A DNA stretch of 64,000 nt, from contig UQHF01000022.1 of the NCBI GenBank assembly GCA_900540785.1, positions 1-64,000 on the forward strand, written 5' to 3'. Of this stretch, positions 31,401-40,481 are shown piece by piece. The notes under the pieces were generated by a model. The model was not told the origin of the DNA, did not search any database, and saw nothing but the letters and a program-made list of their open reading frames with translations. Numbering within the stretch: the stretch's first letter is position 1; the number at the start of each line of letters is the position of its first letter. The DNA comes from an uncultured Blautia sp. (GTDB lineage: Bacteria; Bacillota; Clostridia; Lachnospirales; Lachnospiraceae). Made by a program: the position numbers and the translations under genes.

Positions 31401-32756
31401 TTAATCATCAAAAGTAATTCGGCCCATTAAGTAAATTGGTACCGTATATTTTTTCTTTTCAACACATCCTCCACGGGTATCTCCTTTCAAAAGATAAAGA
31501 TAATCTGCTTTTCCATCCTTTAAAATCATGTTTGCTGTCTTTCCGATATTTTTTCCTGATTTTACTTCTATGGCATAATCCTTATCATTTTCAAGGCTTC
31601 TAACAAAAAAGTCAATTTCCCCACCCTTATATACACCAAATGCCGGAGATGTCCCCGCAAGTTTCCGCTCTCGAATTAAGCGTTCCAGATAAAAATAGAC
31701 AAAGTTTTCATTGATAATACCTTCTACAGTAGCCTGATCCGCACCTGCTATACGCAAGAAATGTCTTGCCACTCCTATATCCCGAAAATAAAAGCGGCTA
31801 TGATAAGACACATCCATAAGATTACATTCGCTTAATTTGTCACAATATCCAATGATATGAGAACGATACAGCCATGCAATCGCCTGATTCACGCTCTTTT
31901 TGGTAATTCTATCACTTTCATCCTTAAATATGATTTTAGACAACTCCGAGATCAGATCACTGGAACCCTTGCTTTCCTTAATCATACTTTGTGCAATTGA
32001 CGGAAAAAGCTGTTCAAATAAATTCATTTCCAAAACATCTTCAAAATACCGTTCGGACTCATTCACAAAGATACGAATAATATTGGCAAGTTCTTCTTTG
32101 CACTTCTCCATATCTTTCGTTTCCAAATAGCACTTTACAACTGCCGGATAACCGCCAATCTGAATATAAATATCATACCACTTTTTTAATTCCTCATACT
32201 CGTTTTGTTCACCCTGTCCAAATAAATCAAGGTTATCGTAAACATCTCGCAAACTAACGGTTCCAAGAAATTCTTCATAGGAAAGTGTATCCAAAACCAA
32301 TGTATCAATATCTCCTGCCGGCAAAAAATATTCTTTGCTCAACGTTTTTCCAAGATAACTTCCGGTCACAACAAAATGACAAGAAAAATCCCTGGCAAAC
32401 TGTCTTATCATAGAATATACCTCTGCCGATTCCTGAATTTCATCAATGACTACAATCGTATTTTTATCATCTACAAATGCTTCATCAAACAATTCAAGCG
32501 TCTTCTGTAACGGTCTTTCAATACGTTTCTCTCCAGGCTTCCAACTGGTAGCAGCATGATAGCACTCTACAAACTCCTTTCCGGAGGTCTGTATCATATT
32601 GATATAAAAATATCTTTTGTAATTCTCACGAGCAAACTTATCTAAAATAAAAGTCTTTCCGACCTGGCGTGCACCATTTAATTCTAATACTTTCCCGGAA
32701 TCTTGTTTTTTCCATTCTATGAGTTTTTCATAAATATCACGTTTTAGTTCCAACAT
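31401..32756 (-). CDS. AAA_14/DUF4143 ATPase, copy 1
   Basis: 451 residues. Walker A GARQVGKT near residue 30, Walker B VVIDEIQES, sensor TGSYLG. The C-terminal DUF4143 domain has the PD-(D/E)xK-like segment GGEIDFFVR followed by YAIEVKSGKN. The family is common in gut anaerobes and its cellular role is not established. Copy 2 lies directly upstream (32848-34206) and is similar along its whole length. Confidence 0.88.
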   Translation of the reverse strand: MLELKRDIYEKLIEWKKQDSGKVLELNGARQVGKTFILDKFARENYKRYFYINMIQTSGKEFVECYHAATSWKPGEKRIERPLQKTLELFDEAFVDDKNTIVVIDEIQESAEVYSMIRQFARDFSCHFVVTGSYLGKTLSKEYFLPAGDIDTLVLDTLSYEEFLGTVSLRDVYDNLDLFGQGEQNEYEELKKWYDIYIQIGGYPAVVKCYLETKDMEKCKEELANIIRIFVNESERYFEDVLEMNLFEQLFPSIAQSMIKESKGSSDLISELSKIIFKDESDRITKKSVNQAIAWLYRSHIIGYCDKLSECNLMDVSYHSRFYFRDIGVARHFLRIAGADQATVEGIINENFVYFYLERLIRERKLAGTSPAFGVYKGGEIDFFVRSLENDKDYAIEVKSGKNIGKTANMILKDGKADYLYLLKGDTRGGCVEKKKYTVPIYLMGRITFDD

Positions 32757-32847
32757 GCCATCACATTCCCATCTCCATATTTGTATCTATTATGACTTAG
32801 AGGCAGACAACATTATCTGCCTCTGTATAAAATAGTTTTACTTCACA

Positions 32848-34206
32848 TCAAAAATCATATTTTCCGATACCATAAATCGGTATTGTATGAACGTTATCCT
32901 TTATTCCGCCATGTGTATTGCCTTTTGCATAAATCACATAATCTGCCTTCTCTTTTTCCAAAATCATCTGGACTGTTTTGCTGTTCTTTTTTCCTGCTTT
33001 CACTTCTATGGCATAGGTTTTCTGTGTTTTCAGAGATTTTACATAAAAGTCAATCTCTCCCTGCCCCAATGTTGCAAACGCCGGTGTTTCCAAAGCAATC
33101 TCTGCGGGAGGAACCAGACGCCGTTTCAGATCAAGATACACAAAGTTTTCATTCACAATCCCTGCAATATCGCCCTCATTACAGCCGATGTGTTTCAGAA
33201 AATAACTTGTCAATCCAATATCCATGAAGTAACACCTTGATTTAGCCTTAAAATCTAAGATATTGCAATCTTTTATTTTCCCTGCAAATCCTATAATTCC
33301 CGAACTATATAGCCAGTCTATTGCTCTATTTACAGATGCCTTGCTGATATTACTGGAGTAGTCCTTTACTACAATACTCTGTAATTCTTCACTAAAACTA
33401 TCCTGTTCAAACCCCTTCTTCTCTTTTACAAGAACTCTTGCAACTCCTGAAAAAATGTTATCATATACCTCATGGTCTAAAATATCCTCAAAATAACGCT
33501 TACTTTCATTCGTGAATAATTTAATGATTTTTAATAATTCCCCATTTGCCTGCTCGATAGAATGAGAATCTAAATATCTCAAAACTACTGCCGGATAACC
33601 TCCAATCTGTGTATAAACTTCGTATAATTCCGATAGTTTTTGATATTCCTCTTCTGTACTGCCTCCATAAAGGTCTAATTCTTTATACAGAGTTTCTTCT
33701 CCACAAGCCTTCAAAAACTCTTCAAAATCCAATGTATGAATTTCTAAGGAATCCAAATCCCCTGCTGAGTATTTAAACTCCTTATTCAAGATATGCCCTA
33801 AATAACTTCCTGTAATAATGAAATCACTTTTTAATTCTCTAGTAAATTCACGAATTCTGTTATAAATATCTGCTGACTCCTGAATTTCATCAATAATTAC
33901 TACGGTATCTGAAGAATCAACAAAATCTGGATAAGCTCTTTTAATCAACTCATATACAGGATTTGCACATTGTAATCCATGCAGAATTTCATTTCTCAGT
34001 TCTTTATAGCGTTCCAAAAATAATTCCCCTGTAAAATCAAGAAGATTAATATATATCTTATGCTGATACTGCTCATCAGCAAATTTATTTACAATATAGG
34101 TCTTTCCAACCTGACGTGCCCCTGAAACTTCCAGAGTTGCATGATGTTCGCTTTTTTTCCACAAAAGCAATCGCTCATACGCATTCCGTTTCAAATATTT
34201 GTCCAT
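32848..34206 (-). CDS. AAA_14/DUF4143 ATPase, copy 2
   Basis: 452 residues with the same architecture as the gene downstream: GARQVGKT / substituted flank SGARQVGKTY, VVIIDEIQES, TGSYLG, then QGEIDFYVK and YAIEVKAGKK in DUF4143. The tandem pair probably arose by old duplication or serial acquisition, since the two differ throughout. GGAG precedes the ATG. Confidence 0.88.
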   Translation of the reverse strand: MDKYLKRNAYERLLLWKKSEHHATLEVSGARQVGKTYIVNKFADEQYQHKIYINLLDFTGELFLERYKELRNEILHGLQCANPVYELIKRAYPDFVDSSDTVVIIDEIQESADIYNRIREFTRELKSDFIITGSYLGHILNKEFKYSAGDLDSLEIHTLDFEEFLKACGEETLYKELDLYGGSTEEEYQKLSELYEVYTQIGGYPAVVLRYLDSHSIEQANGELLKIIKLFTNESKRYFEDILDHEVYDNIFSGVARVLVKEKKGFEQDSFSEELQSIVVKDYSSNISKASVNRAIDWLYSSGIIGFAGKIKDCNILDFKAKSRCYFMDIGLTSYFLKHIGCNEGDIAGIVNENFVYLDLKRRLVPPAEIALETPAFATLGQGEIDFYVKSLKTQKTYAIEVKAGKKNSKTVQMILEKEKADYVIYAKGNTHGGIKDNVHTIPIYGIGKYDF

Positions 34207-34315
34207 ACTTATTCACTCCAGTCAACTTTACTAACTACCTCATATTATAACCGATTTTCATTTCTTTTCCTATCCATATTTCTTATTCACTTGCAATTAT
34301 TTGTTTTTCTCCACT

Positions 34316-35398
34316 CTACATATTCCTTTCCGGTATTTCCCCTCCTTCCGGACAGTATTCTATTTCTTCTACCGGCTTCTGCATTTCATCACAATACCAT
34401 ATTTCTTCTCCCTCTGTGAGGGAAATACAATTCTGACAACGTACTTGTTTTAAAGTAAGATTGGCAGTCGGCAAATCCAAAACCCTCTTTTTGTCTGTGT
34501 ATATCTGCTTTGTCTTCCAATCAAAATAATATGCGTGATCGGAAAGTATTTCATCGGCGGTCAACTGCTCTTCATTTACCTTTCTGACCATCGCGCTCAA
34601 CACCTCCATCTCGTATTCCTCATGATCTACAACTAAAATCAATTCATGGATACTGGACGGTAAAATATAAAAATTCCGTTTTCCCACTATTTCTTGAAAC
34701 AACTCAGCACACAGGAAAATTCCGGCAGCACCAAAATATTTTATTTGATTTGTCAGCACATACATAGGTTCTGCTCCTTCTATTTCTTCTTCGTCATCTT
34801 CGATAATTCCCAAAAGATTTTCTTTGACTACACTGTAAAGACTTTTTACCCAATAACCATCTGTCTTCAGATTTTCAACTGCCTGACGATGAATTTCATA
34901 CTCACTGACCTTCCATGATTTTATCAGCTGTTTTGTAATTTTAATGCTTCCAATTCCCACTTTCGTAACACGAATAACATAAAGGATAAGAAGATCCAAG
35001 TATTCCTGATAGAAATATTTCTCTTTCAAGTCCTCATTTTCTTTCGCTGACACAATCATTGGATATACCTTATTCTGAACCTTCTCCCAGCTGTTCATAT
35101 TTTCAATACTTTCTAACTCTGCCATGATTTTTTCCTCGTTCTCTTCCTGGTGCTTATATACTACACAGATTTCTTCCACATATTTTGTAAATTTTCCCTC
35201 CTGCAAATATCTCTCAAAACATTCTTCCAGATAAACAACAGGAACCACTTGCTGCGGTTCCTGCGTTCTGCTGATTGAAAGACCTGTTTTTTCTGTTCCG
35301 TTGAGCTTTGGATTCGTAGTAATCTGTACTTCATACTCCTTTCCTAAATGCTTTTGTACCTGTTCTTTCATCATCTCTATAAATGTTCGGTAATCCAT
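34316..35398 (-). CDS. DUF5688 family protein
   Basis: 360 residues. It starts MDYRTFIEMMKEQVQKHLG, typical of DUF5688 proteins in Lachnospiraceae. It contains PSSIHELILV, common to the family, and a Cys-containing tail (RCQNC, IWYCDE, EYCPEGG) that may bind metal. It is cytoplasmic, acidic and of unknown function. The ribosome site is AAAGGAG. Such genes are frequent on mobile elements of this family. Confidence 0.82.
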   Translation of the reverse strand: MDYRTFIEMMKEQVQKHLGKEYEVQITTNPKLNGTEKTGLSISRTQEPQQVVPVVYLEECFERYLQEGKFTKYVEEICVVYKHQEENEEKIMAELESIENMNSWEKVQNKVYPMIVSAKENEDLKEKYFYQEYLDLLILYVIRVTKVGIGSIKITKQLIKSWKVSEYEIHRQAVENLKTDGYWVKSLYSVVKENLLGIIEDDEEEIEGAEPMYVLTNQIKYFGAAGIFLCAELFQEIVGKRNFYILPSSIHELILVVDHEEYEMEVLSAMVRKVNEEQLTADEILSDHAYYFDWKTKQIYTDKKRVLDLPTANLTLKQVRCQNCISLTEGEEIWYCDEMQKPVEEIEYCPEGGEIPERNM

Positions 35399-35434
35399 AA
35401 TCCACTTCTCCTTTTATTCGTATTTTATCTCTCT

Positions 35435-35608
35435 TTACGCTATTTCTTCTCTGTATTCTGCATCCCAGATTTCTTCGCCATGAATTTCACTCATATCATC
35501 TGACAGTTCCTTTTTGATGGTTTCATCATTGGACAGTGCCTTCCGAAAATCGGTCTTCAAAATGCTGTATTTAATACCATTGCCATAGATCCCTCCATTC
35601 CTCAAAAA
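35435..35608 (-). pseudogene. 3' remnant of an element gene
   Basis: An open frame of 57 codons with no start encodes KYSILKTDFRKALSNDE and ends IHGEEIWDAEYREEIA before a TAA. A stop codon closes the frame at its 5' side. It reads like the conserved end of an ICE-associated protein, but I cannot name the family. Confidence 0.5.
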
Positions 35609-35643
35609 TCAAAAAAACGTCTTATGGAGGTGATGAAAGAATT

Positions 35644-36120
35644 ATGTTAAATATCAATTTGCTCACTGTAAATGAATCTTATGATTCAAATAACACCATA
35701 GAAAACACAATCAATTATATTTTCAGATTGGATAACAGCCTGCATTTTATTTATGGCGTCTTCCCGCCTGCCAAAAATGAAATCATAAATCTGTATGAAT
35801 ATCTTCGTAGTTATCTTCCTCAGAATACCTGTTCACAACAAGTGCAGCATCTGATTTTTTCTATAAAGGATTCCGATACAAAACATGTAGATTTACTTTT
35901 GCAGTTTTCAAACCAAGTTGCTATCTTGATTTCTCAATTCTTTCCTACTTGTTTTGCCCTACATGATGATACAGATAATCCCCACACACATTTTATCGTT
36001 TCCACAACAAGTCATCGTCCTGACACATCACCTTTCATTGGTTCCGTATTTAAAGATTTCCTCAGACAACTATACTCGTTAGCGTCTAATATGGATATTA
36101 ACTTAATGGAGGTGAAATAA
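35644..36120 (+). CDS. Minimal HUH relaxase/Rep-like protein
   Basis: 158 residues. The motif HDDTDNPHTHFIVSTTS fits the third motif of MobV/MobA-type relaxases (HxD..xPHxHF), with the HUH-like pair in PHTHF. A Tyr-containing segment lies near the N terminus (NTINYIFRLD), where the catalytic Tyr would be sought. It is far shorter than normal relaxases, so it is either a minimal nickase or an accessory. GGAGG precedes the ATG. The HTH gene follows after 1 base. Confidence 0.6.
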   Translation: MLNINLLTVNESYDSNNTIENTINYIFRLDNSLHFIYGVFPPAKNEIINLYEYLRSYLPQNTCSQQVQHLIFSIKDSDTKHVDLLLQFSNQVAILISQFFPTCFALHDDTDNPHTHFIVSTTSHRPDTSPFIGSVFKDFLRQLYSLASNMDINLMEVK

Positions 36121-36121
36121 C

Positions 36122-36304
36122 ATGCTTGAAGCTTATGATGATATTTTAACCGTTCCAGAGGTTGCGGATATTCTTAAAATAGGCACCTCCCAAACGTATA
36201 AAATTGTCCGCTCCGGGCAATTAAAAGGATTTAAGGAAGGAAAAGACTGGAAAATCCCTAAAAATTGCCTGATTGCGTATATTAACCAAAAGATCTGTTA
36301 TTGA
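36122..36304 (+). CDS. Excisionase-like HTH_17 protein at the right end of the element
   Basis: 60 residues. LTVPEVADILKIGTSQTYKI is the MerR-type helix-turn-helix, and LKGFKEGKDWKIPKNCLIAY is the wing. It is translated from GGAGG within the end of the preceding gene. It is the gene nearest the right attachment site, and a candidate recombination directionality factor for the large serine recombinase (inference). Confidence 0.75.
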   Translation: MLEAYDDILTVPEVADILKIGTSQTYKIVRSGQLKGFKEGKDWKIPKNCLIAYINQKICY

Positions 36305-36683
36305 TTTACTCATTCCAAAATCAAAAGAGATTTTCTCACAACGCTAAATCTATTTTGACTATCTACATAAAACACCGGACTGAAATTATCAATCCGGCTG
36401 TTCTTATCCTAATTTCCTTTGATATAGCTTATATACATTTTCAATAACATAATAACTTCTCAATTTTCAAGCAAAGCATACTATCTCTCTTCTTTAACAG
36501 CCAAAACCTCTTCTTCTATGGCTCCTGAAATTTTACAAATCTCAGAAATCGGATAATTATTCTCTAACATTGCAAGAATAACTGCTCGTACTTCCAAAAA
36601 ATAGCCACTTTATTTAATTTTTCCTTCATTTTTAATGACTAATTCGTTGATAATAAGATTTCTGCAACCCCGAATATGTATTG
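36305..36683. other. Right end of the element, no intact gene
   Basis: Holds a weak stem CCGGA/TCCGG (near 36373-36394), a transposase-family remnant and the right arm of the attachment site. No intact gene is supported. Confidence 0.5.
36481..36609 (-). pseudogene. C-terminal remnant of an Rpn/PD-(D/E)XK transposase-family protein
   Basis: 42 open codons ending AILAMLENNYPISEICKISG-like sequence, then EEEVLAVKEER and TAG. This is the usual tail of Rpn-family recombination-promoting nucleases. There is no start, and a TAA bounds the 5' side. Confidence 0.5.
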
Positions 36684-37373
36684 ATTCCGGTACCACTCTG
36701 TATAAACTCTGTTTAAGGTAAAAGACATGATTGCCAGTACATTGGCGCGTATGGTATCGTCCGGCCAGGTAGCATAAATTTCACTGCTTGCCACGTTTTT
36801 AATATAATCTCTGTACCGCACATAAAAATTCTGGGCGCTGTTATCTCCCACCGGACCGTCATGCACAACTACAAATTCCGGAATTACAACACGGCTCAGC
36901 ACAATCTCTCCTGATTCATTGACTGGCTTGATCTCTGCCTCTTCAATCTTTGGCGGGTACTCCCCAAATAAAGTATGCGGACCGATTACAATACGGCTGT
37001 ATCCCGGTCCTGCTTCCTTTCTTGGCTCTATGCGAACTGCCTGTTTTGCAAGAACATCTGGAAGCACTTCCGTTCCCGACGTCTCTCCGTTTGCAAAACC
37101 TTCCGCTTCCACCTGTATAGTATACTCTGCATAAGGCTGTTCTTCCACAGGTTCCATACTATACTCAAGGGGCGGTGTTTTCATATCAAGAACCGGCGTT
37201 TTTCCGGATTCGTCTGTACGAAGTTCTTCTACTGTGCTTTCCGGATCACCGGAATAGGAAATCCTTACCACCGCATTTTCAACGGGTCTTCCGTCCTCAC
37301 TGTTTACCACTGTAATCTGAAGCTGTCCTTTATCTACATTTTCCTGCTGCATACGCATTTTTGACTGATACAT
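36639..37373 (-). CDS. sleC-like: 5' part of the interrupted SleC-like gene
   Basis: The first 230 codons (37373-36684) are host gene. The frame then continues 14 codons into the element (QYIFGVAEILLSTN) and stops. The N-terminal portion has a beta-sandwich resembling a prepeptide domain (LQITVVNSEDGRPVENAVVR), followed by SleC hallmarks VVHDGPVGD, then YIKNVASSEIYATWPDDTIR and LNRVYTEWYRN. I choose the ATG at 37373, which has AAGAGG upstream, over one at 37397. As it stands the product lacks the distal lytic region and the peptidoglycan-binding domain, so it is probably inactive until the element is excised. Confidence 0.87.
   Translation of the reverse strand: MYQSKMRMQQENVDKGQLQITVVNSEDGRPVENAVVRISYSGDPESTVEELRTDESGKTPVLDMKTPPLEYSMEPVEEQPYAEYTIQVEAEGFANGETSGTEVLPDVLAKQAVRIEPRKEAGPGYSRIVIGPHTLFGEYPPKIEEAEIKPVNESGEIVLSRVVIPEFVVVHDGPVGDNSAQNFYVRYRDYIKNVASSEIYATWPDDTIRANVLAIMSFTLNRVYTEWYRNQYIFGVAEILLSTN
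36684..36693. repeat. Right attachment core
   Basis: ATTCCGGTAC, the second copy of the 10-bp direct repeat at 23444-23453. It lies inside codons for W-Y-R-N of the SleC-like gene. Confidence 0.82.
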
Positions 37374-37550
37374 ACAAAACCTCTTATATGCTTTCATATC
37401 ATTTTATGCAGACAGAAAAAATTCAGCACAATTATGTAGTGCTCCTTATATTAATCCATAAATTTTTTTTATAAAACAGACTATATTATGAATTAGTTCT
37501 ATTGTTTTTTTTGTTATATAATTAACACATCAAAAACTGGAGGTAGTAAG

Positions 37551-39548
37551 ATGAATACTAATTATAAAAATATCTTCTCTCCCCTGACCGTAAAAAATAT
37601 GACAATAAAAAACAGAATTGTTATGATGCCAATGGGTACCAACTACGGGGAACAAAACGGGGAAATGAGTTTTCTTCATATTAATTATTATGAAGAGCGC
37701 GCGAAAGGCGGTACGGGTCTTATCATCGTTGAAAATGCCAGTGTGGATTCTCCTCAGGGATCTAACGGCACTACTCAGCTTCGCATTGACCACGATAATT
37801 ATCTTCCACGTCTTTTTAAATTTTGCGAAAATATTCACAGATACGGAGCCTGCGTTTCCATTCAGCTGAATCATGCAGGTGCATCTGCTGTTTCTGCCAG
37901 AACAAATATGCAGACTGTTTCCGCGTCTGACATACCATCAAAGGAAGGCGGCGAAATCCCCCGTCCTCTGAGCAAGGAAGAAATTATCCATATTGTGAAA
38001 AAATACGGAGAAGCGGCAAAGCGCGCTCAGACAGCCGGATTTGACGCGGTAGAAATCCATGCCGGACATTCTTACCTGATCAGTCAGTTTCTCTCTCCGA
38101 TCACAAATAAACGTACCGATGAATTCGGCGGCTCTATCGAAAACCGTACGCGCTTCTGCCGTATGGTCATTGAAGAAGTTCGCAGACAGGTTGGACCCTT
38201 CTTTCCTATTATGCTCCGCCTCAGTGCAGATGAACTGACAGAAGGCGGAAATACTCTGGAAGATACTTTGAAATATCTGGAATATGTTCAGGATGAAGTA
38301 GATATTTTTGATGTATCCTGCGGTCTGAACAGTTCCATTCAATATCAGATCGATGCCAATTATCTTCAGGATGGCTGGCGTTCTTATATGCCGCGTGCAA
38401 TCCGCGAAAAATTCGGAAAACCCTGTATATCTATGGGAAATATACGAGATCCCAAAGTTGCAGAAAAGATATTGTCTCAGGGCGATGCGGATTTGATCGG
38501 TATGGGTCGCGGACTTATTGCTGATCCTCAGTGGGTAAACAAAGTTGCCCGCGGACAGGAATGCGATATACGCAAATGTATTTCCTGCAATATTGGCTGC
38601 GCCGGAAATCGTATCGGCTTTAACCGCCCCATTCGGTGTACCGTCAATCCATCTGTTCTGGAAGGCGATAACTACAAAAACAAAAAGATAAACAAACTCT
38701 GCAAAGTCGTTGTTGTCGGCGGAGGAACCGCCGGACTGGAAGCAGCCTGTACTGCGGCAGAGGTTGGCTGTACTACTTTCCTTATAGAAAAAAGTGAAAA
38801 TCTTGGCGGGCTTGCGTCTCTTATTTCACAGATTCCGGCCAAAAAACGTCTGGCAGACTTCCCGCATTATCTGGTTCATCGCGCGGAAAAACTTGAAAAT
38901 CTTTATATTTTCACCCAAATGGAAGGCACACCGGAAAATATCCGTCGGTTTCATCCTGATTTTATCATCAATGCAACCGGTTCTTCTCCTCTGCTCCCTC
39001 CCATCAAAGGTTTGCTGGAGCGCATTGACCAGAAAGAAGGTTCCATCTATTCCATTCTCGGCATGATACAGCATATTCCGGATTTCCCGGAAAATCTTTC
39101 CGGAAAAAAAGTAGTTGTAATCGGCGGCGGAGCTGTAGGGCTTGATGTAGTAGAATTTTTCAGCGGAAAAGGTGCTGATATTTCTATCGTTGAAATGATG
39201 GATCAGATTGGACGAGATCTGGATCCCATCACCAAAAATGATATGAAATGTCAAATGAACAAATATAACGTAAAGCAGCTTACCAGCACCGCGCTTCTTG
39301 AAGTAAAAGATTCCTCTTTTTTAGTAAAAGGAGAGCAGGGTGAATACGAGCTTCCTTTTGATTATGGTTTCGTATGTCTTGGTATGCGCGCTCAAAATAA
39401 ACCATATCAGGATCTTTTAGATGCCTTTGCAGGCGAAGATATAGAAATCCTCAACATTGGCGACAGCATGAGAGCCAGAAGGATTATTGAAGGAACACGG
39501 GAAGGCAGAGATATTATTTCTCATCTGGAGCAAAAAGGTTACTTATAA
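37551..39548 (+). CDS. Old Yellow Enzyme-type NADH:flavin oxidoreductase (2,4-dienoyl-CoA reductase family), copy 1
   Basis: 665 residues. An N-terminal FMN TIM barrel (about 1-350) has MMPMGTNYG, the active-site region EIHAGHSYLISQFLSP and MGRGLIADP. A 4Fe-4S motif CISCNIGCAGN plus a later Cys follows. Then come FAD and NADH domains with VVVGGGTAGLEAA and VVIGGGAVGLDV. It reduces an activated C=C bond in the cytoplasm. GGAGG precedes the ATG, and aroE- and aroD-type genes follow in the same operon. A dehydroshikimate-type enone is a plausible substrate (inference). Confidence 0.88.
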   Translation: MNTNYKNIFSPLTVKNMTIKNRIVMMPMGTNYGEQNGEMSFLHINYYEERAKGGTGLIIVENASVDSPQGSNGTTQLRIDHDNYLPRLFKFCENIHRYGACVSIQLNHAGASAVSARTNMQTVSASDIPSKEGGEIPRPLSKEEIIHIVKKYGEAAKRAQTAGFDAVEIHAGHSYLISQFLSPITNKRTDEFGGSIENRTRFCRMVIEEVRRQVGPFFPIMLRLSADELTEGGNTLEDTLKYLEYVQDEVDIFDVSCGLNSSIQYQIDANYLQDGWRSYMPRAIREKFGKPCISMGNIRDPKVAEKILSQGDADLIGMGRGLIADPQWVNKVARGQECDIRKCISCNIGCAGNRIGFNRPIRCTVNPSVLEGDNYKNKKINKLCKVVVVGGGTAGLEAACTAAEVGCTTFLIEKSENLGGLASLISQIPAKKRLADFPHYLVHRAEKLENLYIFTQMEGTPENIRRFHPDFIINATGSSPLLPPIKGLLERIDQKEGSIYSILGMIQHIPDFPENLSGKKVVVIGGGAVGLDVVEFFSGKGADISIVEMMDQIGRDLDPITKNDMKCQMNKYNVKQLTSTALLEVKDSSFLVKGEQGEYELPFDYGFVCLGMRAQNKPYQDLLDAFAGEDIEILNIGDSMRARRIIEGTREGRDIISHLEQKGYL

Positions 39549-39581
39549 GACTCATATAAAAATCAGAAAGGACAATTAATT

Positions 39582-40460
39582 ATGGCAGAAAGAATTACAG
39601 GACACACTGAACTGATCGGACTGATGGCTTATCCTATCCGTCATTCCAACTCTCCCGCAATGCAAAATGAAGCATTTTCCAAACTTGGATATGATTACGC
39701 TTATCTCGCATTTGAAGTGGGAGCAGATGAAATTGAAGATGCAGTAAAAGCAATCCGTACACTGAAAATGAGAGGTTCTAATGTTTCCATGCCGAATAAA
39801 ACTCTGGTAGGCCAGTATCTTGATGAACTCTCTCCTGCTGCAGAGCTTTGCGGCGCTGTCAACACAATCGTTAACGACAATGGACATCTGACAGGACACA
39901 TTACAGATGGAATCGGCTTTATGCAGTCTCTGAAAGACAATGACATTGATGTAATTGGCAAAAAAATGACAATCGTAGGCGCTGGCGGTGCCGGCACAGC
40001 AATTCAGATTCAGGCTGCTTTAGACGGCGTAAAAGAAATTTCTATTTTCAATCAGAAAGATGATGCCTGGACAAGAGCAGTCGAAACCGTAAAAAAGATC
40101 AACACAAAAACAGACTGCCGCGCTTTCCTTTACGATCTTGCGGATCTTGATAAACTGAAAGAAGAAATGGACGACAGTTATATTTTTGTTAATGCAACAG
40201 GCGTAGGTATGAAACCTCTGGAAGGACTTTCCGTTGTTCCGGATGAATCTTATTTCCGACCTGAGCTTATCGTTGTAGATGTCCCATATTCTCCTTTAGA
40301 AACAAAAATGCGTTCTATGGCGCGCAAAGCAGGCTGTAAAACAATGAATGGTCTTGGAATGATGCTCTTCCAGGGTTCCGCGGCTTTTGAACTTTGGACC
40401 GGAGAGCCCATGCCTATTGAACACATGAAACAGATTCTCAATATCAGTTATGATGATTAA
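39582..40460 (+). CDS. ydiB: Quinate/shikimate dehydrogenase, YdiB-like
   Basis: Reversible NAD(P)-linked oxidation of shikimate or quinate. 292 residues. The N-terminal substrate domain IGLMAYPIRHSNSPAMQN and the SMPNK motif match E. coli YdiB more than AroE, which usually has NVTxPxK. The coenzyme loop is GAGGAGTAI, and GLGMMLFQGSAAFELWTG is the YdiB-type C-terminal signature. The ribosome site is AAAGGA. Placement between an ene-reductase and aroD suggests catabolic rather than biosynthetic use (inference). Confidence 0.87.
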   Translation: MAERITGHTELIGLMAYPIRHSNSPAMQNEAFSKLGYDYAYLAFEVGADEIEDAVKAIRTLKMRGSNVSMPNKTLVGQYLDELSPAAELCGAVNTIVNDNGHLTGHITDGIGFMQSLKDNDIDVIGKKMTIVGAGGAGTAIQIQAALDGVKEISIFNQKDDAWTRAVETVKKINTKTDCRAFLYDLADLDKLKEEMDDSYIFVNATGVGMKPLEGLSVVPDESYFRPELIVVDVPYSPLETKMRSMARKAGCKTMNGLGMMLFQGSAAFELWTGEPMPIEHMKQILNISYDD

Positions 40461-40481
40461 AACGTATTAGAGAGGAAAAAT

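Larger units (their letters stand above)
23444..36693. mobile_element. 13.24-kb serine-recombinase element inserted in the SleC-like gene
   Basis: Bounded by the direct repeat ATTCCGGTAC at 23444-23453 and 36684-36693. The host gene is split exactly at the repeat and its frame closes when one copy and the interior are removed. The interior is AT-richer. It holds a large serine recombinase at the left end and an HTH/excisionase-like protein at the right end. Between them lie an HUH relaxase-like protein, a HerA-type ATPase with two coupled unknown genes, an XRE repressor, a HipA-like kinase, a resolvase and two AAA_14/DUF4143 ATPases. No phage structural genes are seen. Confidence 0.88.

Noticed and set aside
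23444..36693. A tailed prophage
   Set aside because: No capsid, portal, terminase, tail or lysis gene is recognisable. The contents fit a small integrative element.
37551..39548. A bile-acid 7-alpha-dehydroxylation (BaiCD/BaiH) assignment for the Old Yellow Enzymes
   Set aside because: They share the family architecture, but no other bai genes are present. Neighbours point to quinate/shikimate chemistry.
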